DNA from: an uncultured Mailhella sp.
Lineage (GTDB): Bacteria; Desulfobacterota; Desulfovibrionia; Desulfovibrionales; Desulfovibrionaceae
DNA length: 8,613 bases
Direction of reading: 5' to 3'
NCBI RefSeq assembly: GCF_905187505.1
Contig: NZ_CAJJIC010000101.1
Coordinates: forward strand, 1-8,613
Shown one piece after another: positions 1 to 6,478 of this stretch. The translations under genes were made by a program, and so were the position numbers. The number at the start of each line of letters is the position of its first letter. Position 1 is the first letter of the stretch. Below the pieces are notes generated by a model. It ran no database searches. It worked only from the letters and a program-made list of their open reading frames with translations, and was not told where the DNA came from.

Positions 1-15
1 AGGGGCAGCGCCCCT
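1..15. other. GC-rich hairpin at left edge, downstream of the methyltransferase gene
   Basis: A perfect 6-bp inverted repeat, AGGGGC and GCCCCT, is separated by AGC. It lies beyond the 3' end of the minus-strand operon, so it could help end transcription, but any T-tract would fall outside the window. The same AGGGGC-NNN-GCCCCT arrangement recurs just after miaA at 8534-8548, so it looks like a dispersed 3'-end hairpin. The terminator role is inference. Confidence 0.5.
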
Positions 16-18
16 GAT

Positions 19-99
19 CTGCCTTTCCTGCCTTTCCTGCCTTTCCTGCCTTTCCTGCGTTTCCCTTCTTTCCTGCGTTTTCTGCGTTTACTGTCTTAT
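19..99. repeat. 9-bp tandem repeat array (CTGCCTTTC), four perfect and about five degenerate units
   Basis: Four exact CTGCCTTTC copies occupy 19-54. Diverged units follow in the same 9-bp phase: CTGCGTTTC (55-63), CCTTCTTTC (64-72), CTGCGTTTT (73-81), CTGCGTTTA (82-90) and CTGTCTTAT (91-99). The strand is strongly pyrimidine-biased. The array overlaps the last codons and the stop of the minus-strand methyltransferase gene (TAA, complement of 88-90). As the unit length is a multiple of three, the array stays open in that frame and would encode a Gln/Glu/Arg-rich tail if the stop were absent. It has the form of a minisatellite (VNTR). Confidence 0.9.
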
Positions 100-897
100 T
101 TCCGTGGAGGTATGGCCCATGACCTGTTCACGGGAGGGTTTGGCCGGGGAGCAGAGGGAGGCGGCTGCGGATTTGAGCATGCCTATGGGGGTAAGGGGGA
201 TGGGGGCCCAGTCGAGTTTCAGGGCCATGAGGGCACCGAGGGGGCCTGGGAGGGGGGCGAGGTTCAGGGGGGCGACGGCGCGGCGCAGAGAAGCGAGGGG
301 GCCGGGGGAGCCGTCGGGCCACAGGGCTTCCCACAGGGGGAGGGCGGACACCATGCTTATGCGGCGGCCGGGGCAGGCGCGGTGCACCATGGCGTAGAGT
401 TCCCATGGTTTGACGCCGAGGGGGGGCTCGGAGCACACGGCGCAGGCGTCGTCCTGGGGGGTCTCCCAGTGGGCGAGGGCGCTTTGGGGCACTCCGGCGA
501 GGGAGCAGCGGTTCCACTCCATGATGATGATGCCGCGTGCGGCGACGCGCAGGGCTTCGGCGAGCACGTTTTCCCCTTTGTTCCGGGGCAGGGAGCTTAT
601 GCCGTGATGGATGAGCACGGCGTAATCGAAGAAGCCGTCGTCGAAGGGAAGGGCCTCGGGGCTGCCGCACTGGTAGGCCACGCGGTCTCCGGTCTGCTGT
701 CTTGCGGCGGACAGGCAGGCCGGGGAGCGGTCGAGGGCGGTGACGTCGAAGCCCGCTTCCCAGAAGAATTCCGGGGAGAATCCGGCGTTCAGCCCCACCT
801 GAAGCAGGGAGGAGCCGCGCCGTTTCCAGCCGGAAATGAGCTGATGCAGCACCTTTTGTCTTGCTTCGGAAAGGAACTGACGGCGATATTCGGCCAT
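88..897 (-). CDS. Class I SAM-dependent methyltransferase (Methyltransf_11-like)
   Basis: A 269-aa protein with a Rossmann-type methyltransferase domain. Motif I is LLQVGLNAG (residues 31-39), followed by an acidic residue at the end of strand 2 (D56 in TALDRS) and a motif resembling GSPEALPFDDGFFD (78-91), the usual core of Methyltransf_11 enzymes. These residues bind S-adenosylmethionine; the substrate cannot be read from the sequence. The C-terminal third (about 185-269) is rich in Pro, Leu and Ala and lacks recognisable motifs. A strong Shine-Dalgarno AAGGAGG (complement of 904-910) lies 6 nt before the ATG, which fixes the start. It is the last gene of the probable minus-strand operon, 68 nt after the 99-aa gene. 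The final codons run into a 9-bp tandem repeat, so the C-terminus may vary between strains. No signal peptide or membrane segment is evident, so it is probably cytoplasmic. Confidence 0.85.
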   Translation of the reverse strand: MAEYRRQFLSEARQKVLHQLISGWKRRGSSLLQVGLNAGFSPEFFWEAGFDVTALDRSPACLSAARQQTGDRVAYQCGSPEALPFDDGFFDYAVLIHHGISSLPRNKGENVLAEALRVAARGIIIMEWNRCSLAGVPQSALAHWETPQDDACAVCSEPPLGVKPWELYAMVHRACPGRRISMVSALPLWEALWPDGSPGPLASLRRAVAPLNLAPLPGPLGALMALKLDWAPIPLTPIGMLKSAAASLCSPAKPSREQVMGHTSTEIRQ

Positions 898-965
898 GAA
901 GAGCCTCCTTTACGGCCTGCCGGGCGCGTCACGGGCGGGAAGCGGGGCTTCGTCCTGATGCGGGT

Positions 966-1265
966 CTATTTTTTGTCTTCGGAGTCGTCGTTCATCCAGC
1001 GGCTCAGGGCGTCGACGATGCGGCGGGCCTGATCGTTGCTGGAAATGGTGAACTTGGACTGCTGGCGGTATTCTCCGCCCGACTTCTTGTAGCGGCGGAT
1101 GACGTAGCGGTCGGGGCCGTAGGTATCGTTTTCCTGCCATTCGCGGTAGCGGAAGAGCACCGTGGCCCATGCGCCCTTGGAGAGGACTTCCTTGTCTATT
1201 TCCTTTATTTTGAGAATGCCGTCTTCCTCGTAGTCCACCGTAAGTTCGTCAACCGTATTGTTCAT
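966..1265 (-). CDS. Conserved-looking small protein of unknown function (possible PC4/YdbC-like fold)
   Basis: A 99-aa, highly charged soluble protein. I have a general impression of similar small hypothetical proteins in Desulfovibrio-type genomes, but no family I can name with certainty. After an acidic N-terminus (about 1-27), the core has strand-like segments around ATVLFRYREW (34-43) and YVIRRYKK (54-61), then SKFTIS (about 70-75) and a final helix, QARRIVDALSRW. This order of strands with a conserved Trp, an R/K-rich strand, a short strand ending in Thr/Ser and a C-terminal helix resembles PC4/YdbC single-strand nucleic-acid-binding proteins. That is a pattern impression, not a demonstrated homology. 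It sits 65 nt downstream of tadA and 68 nt upstream of the methyltransferase, on the same strand. The ribosome binding site is weak (a G-run before ACCCC and the ATG). The C-terminus is Asp/Glu/Lys-rich. Confidence 0.75.
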   Translation of the reverse strand: MNNTVDELTVDYEEDGILKIKEIDKEVLSKGAWATVLFRYREWQENDTYGPDRYVIRRYKKSGGEYRQQSKFTISSNDQARRIVDALSRWMNDDSEDKK

Positions 1266-1330
1266 GGGGTCCCCCGTTTCTGGTTAAATCTGAGGCATGC
1301 CGCGCCCGGTGCGCGGCTCTTGCGGACAGG

Positions 1331-1864
1331 TCAGCGCCTGACCCGGAAAAAGTTTTTGAGAATCCGCGCGCAGGCTTCGGCCTCCACGCCGCCGAAGCTC
1401 CAGGGTGCGGAGCCCGTGCAGGCGTAGTCGAGGCCTTCGAGACAGGAGCACACGGCTCCGGCCCGGGCGTCGGAGGCGCCGAACACCACGCCGGACACGC
1501 GCGACTCGCGTATGGCCCCCGTGCACATGAGGCAAGGTTCCAGGGTGACCACGAGCACGCAGCCGCCGAGGCGGTGATTGCCCGCGGCCGCGGAGGCCCG
1601 GCGCAGGGCCAGCACTTCGGCGTGGGCCGTAGGATCGTGCAGGCGCTCGGTTTCGTTGTGCGCCTCGGCAAGCACTCTGCCCTCCTCGTTCACGACCAGC
1701 GCGCCCACGGGCACCTCGCCCGATCTTGCGGCGCGGCCCGCGAGGCGCAGCGCCCTGAGCATGAGCGCGCGCCAGCTCGTTCCCGCGGGAGCCGGAGGTT
1801 CCGGCCCCCAGGAGGAAAGGGCACGCCAGCGCTCATTTTCGGGGCAGAGGTTGCAAAGTTCCAT
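1331..1864 (-). CDS. tadA: tRNA-specific adenosine deaminase TadA
   Basis: A 177-aa cytidine/deoxycytidylate deaminase-fold protein. It carries the zinc and catalytic signature HAE (81-83, with the proton-shuttling Glu83) and PCLMC (110-114, Cys111 and Cys114 as zinc ligands). Flanking TadA-typical segments include GEVPVGALVV (49-58), HDPTAHAE (76-83), VVFGASDARAGA (127-138) and the C-terminal FFRVRR. TadA converts adenosine 34 of tRNA-Arg(ACG) to inosine, allowing it to read several Arg codons, and is usually essential. It starts 3 nt after the LOG-family gene's stop with only a poor Shine-Dalgarno, which suggests translational coupling. The N-terminus is some 20 residues longer than in typical TadA and includes a CxxC pair (Cys4, Cys7). 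A start at Met35 is possible but would cut very close to the first helix. The function call is firm; the exact start is less so. Confidence 0.93.
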   Translation of the reverse strand: MELCNLCPENERWRALSSWGPEPPAPAGTSWRALMLRALRLAGRAARSGEVPVGALVVNEEGRVLAEAHNETERLHDPTAHAEVLALRRASAAAGNHRLGGCVLVVTLEPCLMCTGAIRESRVSGVVFGASDARAGAVCSCLEGLDYACTGSAPWSFGGVEAEACARILKNFFRVRR

Positions 1865-1867
1865 GCT

Positions 1868-2527
1868 CTAAAGAACCACGCGCCGACGTATGGTGGAAAG
1901 CACCTCTTCGGGCGTGTCGCACACGGTCACGAGATCGAGTTCCTCTTCGCGCAGGTAGCCGTCCTTGATCATGCGGCCGCGTATCCACTCCAGAAGTCCG
2001 TCCCAGAACGCATGGCTGTAAAGAATGATGGGGAATGGCTTGATGCGGTGCGTCTGCGCGAGCACGAAGGCTTCGGAAAGCTCGTCGATGGTGCCCATGC
2101 CGCCGGGCATGACCACGTAGGCTATGGAGTACTTCACGAACATGAGCTTGCGGATGAAGAAGTACCGGTAATCACTGCGGATGCTCAGGTACTTGTTGGG
2201 CTCCTGCTCCATGGGAAGATGGATGTGCAGGCCCACCGAAGGCGCGCCCGCCTCGCTTGCGCCGAGGTTGCCCGCCTCCATGAGGCCCGGCCCGCCGCCC
2301 GTGATGATGCCGTATCCCGCCTCGCCGAGGGTTTTCGCCACGCGGCGCGTTTCCTCGTACACGTCGGAATCCTCGCCGGGGCGCGCCGAACCGAAGATGG
2401 ACACGCACGGCGGCAGACCGCTCAGGTCCTCAAAGCCGTCCACGATTTCCGCGAGTATGCGGAAAAGCCTCCACGACTCCTGCGCGGACAGGGAATCTAT
2501 GATATACTGCTGCGACGTTGCGCTCAT
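1868..2527 (-). CDS. LOG / TIGR00730-family Rossmann-fold protein (lysine decarboxylase-like fold)
   Basis: A 219-aa protein with the full TIGR00730/LOG signature: SIFGSARP (43-50), the glycine-rich ITGGGPGLMEAGN (75-87), an Arg-Lys pair (126-127) before MFVKYS, and the hallmark PGGMGTIDE (141-149). Characterised LOG enzymes are phosphoribohydrolases that cleave nucleoside 5'-monophosphates, classically cytokinin ribotides, into free base and ribose 5-phosphate; the related PpnN acts on purine nucleotides. The old label 'lysine decarboxylase' for this fold is misleading. The substrate here is unknown. The start is supported by AGGAG (complement of 2533-2537) 5 nt before the ATG and by a good promoter just upstream. 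It is the first gene of the probable minus-strand operon and ends 3 nt before tadA. No membrane segment is seen, so it is probably cytoplasmic. Confidence 0.9.
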   Translation of the reverse strand: MSATSQQYIIDSLSAQESWRLFRILAEIVDGFEDLSGLPPCVSIFGSARPGEDSDVYEETRRVAKTLGEAGYGIITGGGPGLMEAGNLGASEAGAPSVGLHIHLPMEQEPNKYLSIRSDYRYFFIRKLMFVKYSIAYVVMPGGMGTIDELSEAFVLAQTHRIKPFPIILYSHAFWDGLLEWIRGRMIKDGYLREEELDLVTVCDTPEEVLSTIRRRVVL

Positions 2528-2559
2528 GGTTTCTCCTGTAAAAAGTCTTTTTCCAGCGT

Positions 2560-2588
2560 ATCATAGCCCGCGGATACACGAGGCGCAA
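2560..2588 (-). promoter_or_regulatory. Sigma70-type promoter of the LOG-tadA operon
   Basis: On the minus strand, a -35 box TTGCGC (complement of 2583-2588) and a -10 box TATGAT (complement of 2560-2565, five of six consensus bases) are spaced exactly 17 bp apart. Transcription would start near 2553, giving a short leader of about 25 nt that contains the AGGAG ribosome binding site. Nothing else of this quality lies upstream of the operon. Confidence 0.7.
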
Positions 2589-2881
2589 GAGGCGGTTCGG
2601 GCGGCGGCATGAAAAGTGCCGGAAAAGGACGTCCGCGTTCCGAAGCGCGGCCCGCGCTGCAAAACGGTCTTCGTTCCGTCTTGAAAAAGCGGGACGTTCA
2701 TCGTATCCCAGAAGAAGAGGAGAACCCGGCCCGCAAAGCCGCGCCGCCCTTTTCCCCGCCGATTTCCCGCACAGGCTCGTCTTCCGGCGACCTCGAAGGC
2801 CCGGAAAGTCCCCGCAGAGGCTCCGCGCCTTCCGCAGAACTGCCCGCAGGATGCGCCCTCCCCCTCACCTTCGGAGACCCC
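2589..2881. other. Divergent intergenic region, no gene recognised
   Basis: This roughly 290-bp stretch separates the minus-strand operon promoter from the transporter start. A stop-free extension of the transporter frame runs back to an ATG at 2609, but its Pro/Ser/Arg/Glu-rich translation resembles no transporter N-terminus, and a ribosome binding site exists only before the ATG at 2882. A near-perfect palindrome, AGCGCGGCCCGCGCT, lies at 2644-2658. A TTGAAA (2681-2686) with TATCCC 17 bp downstream is too weak to call as a promoter. Confidence 0.5.
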
Positions 2882-4345
2882 ATGTCCGAAAAACGTTCCA
2901 CGCCTCCCGTTTCCGGGAAAAAGCCTCTTCCCTTCCTGCTTCATTCCTTCGTCTGCCTTTCCGTCATGTTCAGCGTCAGGCTGCTGCCCCCCGTTCCTCC
3001 GCTCACGGAACAGGGCATGGCGCTCATCGGCATTTTTCTCGGCGTCCTTTACGGCTGGATATTCATCGAGATCATCTGGCCCAGCATGGCCGGCATGCTG
3101 CCCCTCGTCCTCATAGGCGGACTCGCGCCCGAAGACATGCTCGCCCGGAGCTTCGGCAGTCCCACCGTGGTCATGATGTTCTTCATCTTCGTGTTCTGCG
3201 CCGCCATCAATCACTACGGCGTCTCGAAGCAGATTTCCCTGTGGATCATCACCCGGAAGTTCATCGCCGGAAGGCCGTGACTCTTCACCTACATGTTCTT
3301 TCTGTCCATCATGCTGCTCGGCGGCCTGACCAGCGCTTCCCCCGCCGCCCTCATAGGATGGAGCATCCTGTACGGCATCTGCGAGGTGTGCGGCTACCAA
3401 AAGGGCGACGACTATCCGAAACTCATGGTCTTCGGCGTGGTCTACGCCTCGCTGGTCGGCATGTCGCTCATTCCCTTCAAGCAGCTGGCCCTCACGGTCA
3501 TGGGCACCTACGAAGCCCTTTCCGGCTCCTCCATCGACTACGCCGGATACATGGTGACGGCTCTCGTCATCTGTCTTGTCTGCTCCCTGCTCTTTCTGCT
3601 CTTCGCCCGCTGCGTCGTGCGGCCCGACGTCGGCAGGCTTGCAAACTTCCGGGCCGAAGCGCTCGGCAGCGTCAGCTTTTCCGGCAGTCAGAAAATCGTT
3701 CTGGGCTTTCTGCTCGCCCTTGTGGTGCTGCTGCTCATTCCCGCCTTTCTTCCTGAGGAACTCCCGCCCGTCGGACTGCTCAGGCGCATCGGCAACACGG
3801 GCATATGCATGCTCGTCATCGCGGTGATGTGTGCCGTAAGACGGAACGGCAGGCCCTTCCTGCCCTTCCGGGCCCTGACCGGCGGCGTCGCCTGGGGCAT
3901 CATCTTCATTCTTGCGCTGGTGCAGCCGCTCTCCGGGGCCATGGCTGCGCCGGAAAGCGGCATCACGCCCTTCTTTCTGAGCCTGCTGCAACCGGTATTC
4001 GGTTCCGCCTCGCCTCTGTTCTTCGTCGCCTGCATGGGCCTGCTGGCCCTCTGCCTCTGTCAGTTCATCAACAACGGCGCCGTGGGTGCGGCGCTCATGC
4101 CCGTCATCTTCAGCTACTGTTCCGGCAACGGCACCAATCCGGTTCCTGCGGTCGTCATGGTGGTCATGAGCGTGCATCTGGCCTTCCTCACCCCGGCCGC
4201 AAGCTCCGCCGCCGCGCTGATGCACGGCAACGAGTGGACAGGAAGCCGGGACATATGAAAGACGGCCCCTCCTCTCATCATCGTCTCCTGGCTTGTCATG
4301 TACGCCTCGGTGCTGCTTCTGACCCCGCTGTTCTTTCAAAGCTGA
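2882..4345 (+). pseudogene. SLC13/DASS-family anion transporter interrupted by two in-frame TGA codons
   Basis: Read as one frame this encodes about 487 residues, the usual length for divalent anion:Na+ symporters (di-/tricarboxylates, sulfate and relatives). It has many hydrophobic helices. TSASPAA (150-156) and NNGAVGAAL (397-405) followed by LTPAASSAAAL (436-446) sit where the two substrate/sodium-binding hairpins of the family lie. The start at 2882 is preceded by GGAGA (2873-2877). The frame is broken at codon 133 (TGA 3278-3280, after GRP and before LFTYMFFL) and at codon 459 (TGA 4256-4258, after GSRDI and before KTAP); both fit Trp. The frame resumes unchanged after each, ending at the TGA 4343-4345 after LFFQS. 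Seven other Trp codons are TGG. As it stands the first fragment is 132 aa, and the second (ATG 3293 to 4258) has no adjacent ribosome binding site. Probably inactive, recently; rare readthrough or sequencing error is possible. Confidence 0.85.
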
Positions 4346-4486
4346 GCCGGGCACGATTGCGCCGGGAAGACAAGCGCTTCCTTGTACCGGCGCGCCCCCT
4401 GCATCGCGCTCCCTTCCGTGCCTGCGCCCGGAGACGGACACGGTCATGCTTCTCCTTCCGTGCGCGTTCTGTCCAGGCTTCTGACC

Positions 4487-4504
4487 TCATGCGGGCCCGC
4501 ATGA
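4487..4504. repeat. Perfect 18-bp palindrome
   Basis: TCATGCGGGCCCGCATGA equals its own reverse complement over all 18 bases. It lies in the 309-bp gap (4346-4654) between the broken transporter and the beta-CASP gene, about 90 bp upstream of that gene's -35 box. It could be a dimeric protein-binding site, or an RNA hairpin (7-bp stem, GGCC loop). No T-tract follows, so a terminator is unlikely. The rest of this gap before the promoter holds nothing I recognise. Confidence 0.6.
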
Positions 4505-4590
4505 CGATGCCCATGGGAAAAACGCTTCTGTATAACGAAGAACAAGGCCCATAAAAACCAAGTTTTTTCGTCGGTTCTTTCCTCTCATTC

Positions 4591-4619
4591 TTGCACAGGG
4601 GGAGGAAAACGCCTATGCT
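4591..4619 (+). promoter_or_regulatory. Sigma70-type promoter of the beta-CASP RNA hydrolase gene
   Basis: TTGCAC (4591-4596) and TATGCT (4614-4619) are spaced 17 bp apart, placing the start of transcription near 4626. This leaves a leader of about 29 nt with the ribosome binding site AGGAG (4643-4647) 7 nt before the ATG at 4655. A/T-rich sequence at 4553-4568 lies farther upstream. Confidence 0.65.
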
Positions 4620-4654
4620 GCAACCATACGGAACCTTATTTTAGGAGTTGTGTC

Positions 4655-6268
4655 ATGAAAATCACCTTTCTGGGGGCCGCCCAGACTGTCACCGGTTCCT
4701 GCTACGTCATAGAAACCGGCGCGTCTCGCTTTGCCGTGGACTGCGGTATGTTCCAGGGCAACTCCGCCATTGAAGAGCGCAACTTTCAGACCGACAACTA
4801 TCGTCCCGACAAGCTGGACTTCATCCTGCTCACCCACGCTCACATCGACCATTCCGGCCTTCTGCCCCGCATGGTGAAAAAGGGCTTTGCGGGCAGCATC
4901 TACTGCACGCGCCCCACCGCCGACCTCGTCGCCATCATGCTCGAGGACAGCGCGCACATCCAGGAAATGGATCACGAGTGGAAAAGCCGCCACGACAAGC
5001 GGCGCGGCACGACCGAAAACGCCGGAAGCGAACCGCTCTATGAAACGGACGACGCCCTCGCCACGGCAAAGCTGCTCCGCCCCGTGGACTTCGACGCCGA
5101 AGTCTCTCCCGCCCCGGGCGTGAAGGTCAGATTCCGCCACGCCGGACACATTCTCGGCGCGGCCTTCCTCGAACTTTCCGTCACCGAAGGCGACAAGGTG
5201 ACCCGCCTCGTGTTTTCCGGCGACCTCGGACGCCCCGGCGCGCTGCTTCTGCCCGACGCCGCCATGCCCGAAACCCCGGACTGGCTCTTTGTGGAATCCA
5301 CCTACGGCGACAGAGACCACAAGGGCGAGGCCGACACGCTCGAAGAACTCGCCGAGGCCGTGGACTACAGCTTCTCCCGGAACGAAAAGGTGATCATTCC
5401 CGTGTTCGCCGTGGAGCGCACGCAGGAAATCCTTTACAGTCTGCTCATTCTTAAAAAGCAGAACCGCCTGCCCGCGGGAATGCCCATCTATGTGGACAGT
5501 CCCCTCGCATCCAAGGCCACGCAGGTCTTCATGAAGTACGCCGATCACCTGCGCACCCCGGAATTCACGGTCGAAGACTTCAAGGCCACGCCCGACGGCC
5601 TCGTGCGCTTCACCCAGAGCGCCCAGGAATCCCAGAAGCTCAACACCATGGAAGGCCCGGCCATCATTCTGTCGGCAAGCGGCATGTGCAACGCCGGCCG
5701 CATACGCCATCACCTCAAGCACAACCTGTGGAAGGAAGGCGTGAGCATCGTGTTCGTGGGCTATCAGGCCATGGGCACCCCGGGCAGAAAGCTCGTCGAC
5801 GGCGCAAAGACCCTGCGGCTCTTCGGCGAAGACGTGGCCGTGGCCGCAAAAATATTCACCATCAACGGCTTCTCCGCCCACGCCGGACAGAGTCAGCTTC
5901 TGGAATGGATAGGCGGCATGGCCCGTCCGGGCATGAACATCGCCCTCGTGCACGGCGAACCGAAGGCCCAGCAGATCCTTGCCGGACTCATCAAGGAACG
6001 CTTCGGCATCACGCCGCGCATTCCCGAGTATCTGGAAGAGGCCACCATCGAAGGCACGGCCGCGCCCGAAGTGCACGTGCCGAGCCCCTCGCGCGCCAAG
6101 CCCCGCGTGGACTGGAACTTCCTCGCCGGAGAACTCGAACAGCGCGCCGCCCAGGTTCGCGAACGCCTCGCCCACATCGACGACATCCCCTGGGAGGAGC
6201 AGACCGAACTGCGCGACCGCCTCGTGGAAATCGAACGCGATCTCGTGCTCTTCCTCTCCCAGCTCTGA
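4655..6268 (+). CDS. MBL-fold / beta-CASP RNA metallo-hydrolase (YSH1-like, COG1236 type)
   Basis: A 537-aa two-domain enzyme. The metallo-beta-lactamase domain starts at once (ITFLGAAQTVTGSCY) and carries HAHIDH (61-66), then HAGH (162-165) and GDLG (D190), all expected zinc ligands. The beta-CASP domain is inserted next, with VFAVERTQEI and SASGM (340-344). The closing RMMBL part has GFSAHAGQ (H409) and LVHGEP (H433). The family includes bacterial TTHA0252-type and eukaryotic CPSF73-type ribonucleases, which cleave RNA with two zinc ions; the exact target here is unknown. After about residue 475 there is a tail that looks helical and charged (AGELEQRAAQVRERL and onward), perhaps for oligomerisation. 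The start is supported by AGGAG 7 nt upstream. It has its own promoter and a terminator-like hairpin right after the stop, so it is probably monocistronic. Confidence 0.93.
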   Translation: MKITFLGAAQTVTGSCYVIETGASRFAVDCGMFQGNSAIEERNFQTDNYRPDKLDFILLTHAHIDHSGLLPRMVKKGFAGSIYCTRPTADLVAIMLEDSAHIQEMDHEWKSRHDKRRGTTENAGSEPLYETDDALATAKLLRPVDFDAEVSPAPGVKVRFRHAGHILGAAFLELSVTEGDKVTRLVFSGDLGRPGALLLPDAAMPETPDWLFVESTYGDRDHKGEADTLEELAEAVDYSFSRNEKVIIPVFAVERTQEILYSLLILKKQNRLPAGMPIYVDSPLASKATQVFMKYADHLRTPEFTVEDFKATPDGLVRFTQSAQESQKLNTMEGPAIILSASGMCNAGRIRHHLKHNLWKEGVSIVFVGYQAMGTPGRKLVDGAKTLRLFGEDVAVAAKIFTINGFSAHAGQSQLLEWIGGMARPGMNIALVHGEPKAQQILAGLIKERFGITPRIPEYLEEATIEGTAAPEVHVPSPSRAKPRVDWNFLAGELEQRAAQVRERLAHIDDIPWEEQTELRDRLVEIERDLVLFLSQL

Positions 6269-6276
6269 TTCCTTCC

Positions 6277-6307
6277 GGCCCCCGCACCACGCGGGGGCCC
6301 TCTTGTC
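6277..6307 (+). terminator. Probable intrinsic terminator after the beta-CASP gene
   Basis: GGCCCCCGC (6277-6285) and GCGGGGGCC (6291-6299) form a perfect 9-bp stem with a 5-nt ACCAC loop, 8 nt after the TGA. The tail CTCTTGTC is only moderately T-rich, so termination may be incomplete. The promoter of the next operon starts within this tail. Confidence 0.65.
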
Positions 6308-6331
6308 AGCGCTTCGCACACGCGCTATTTT
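6303..6331 (+). promoter_or_regulatory. Sigma70-type promoter of the rsmD-coaD-miaA operon
   Basis: TTGTCA (6303-6308, five of six consensus bases) and TATTTT (6326-6331, four of six) are exactly 17 bp apart. Transcription would start near 6338. The -35 box abuts the terminator hairpin of the preceding gene, so the two units are packed with no spare sequence. Confidence 0.7.
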
Positions 6332-6337
6332 TACTCT

Positions 6338-6478
6338 TCCGCGTCCGTGCGCGATCAATGTCTTCCGCCTCCTCTCAGCTCCACGCCCGGGGAGGCCTTC
6401 GCGCCTGTTCTGCGCGGCAAACCTCATCCCGGATCTTTTCCGGCGGCGCGCCCCGCGCGCCTCTCTCAGGAACCCTTC
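6338..6478 (+). other. Structured 140-nt leader of rsmD
   Basis: This is the inferred untranslated leader between the promoter and the rsmD ATG. It contains two consecutive hairpins close to the ribosome binding site: CCGGA/TCCGG (6429-6433 with 6439-6443) and a perfect 7-bp GGCGCGC/GCGCGCC stem (6445-6451 with 6455-6461). AGGAA follows at 6468-6472. The rsmD frame stays open upstream to a GTG at 6347, but that translation is not RsmD-like. It matches no riboswitch class I know. Confidence 0.4.

Noticed and set aside
112..1032. 306-aa open frame on the plus strand opposite the methyltransferase and the 99-aa gene
   Set aside because: Gly/Ala/Glu-rich low-complexity translation with no family motif, antisense to two better-supported genes that have a good ribosome binding site or conserved character. 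Such frames are common in high-GC DNA.
2681..2709. Possible promoter TTGAAA-17-TATCCC for the transporter
   Set aside because: The -10 element matches only three of six consensus positions and lacks the conserved final T; too weak to annotate.
2609..2881. N-terminal extension of the transporter by 91 codons
   Set aside because: Low-complexity Pro/Ser/Arg sequence, no ribosome binding site at 2609, while the ATG at 2882 has GGAGA upstream and gives a normal-length family member.
3278..3280. Selenocysteine at the first in-frame TGA (and likewise at 4256-4258)
   Set aside because: No clear GC-rich bacterial SECIS hairpin directly downstream, the residue is not in a redox motif, and Trp fits the context. 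Pyrrolysine is excluded because it uses TAG.
2561..4447. 628-aa minus-strand open frame opposite the transporter
   Set aside because: Translation is dominated by His, Asp, Glu and Gly with no domain signature; it mirrors the codon bias of the transporter, whose residues are clearly membrane-protein-like.
4553..4568. AAAAAC-CAA-GTTTTT hairpin with T-run as a terminator
   Set aside because: The stem is almost all A-T and lies over 200 nt after the transporter stop; it may equally be A/T-rich sequence upstream of the next promoter.
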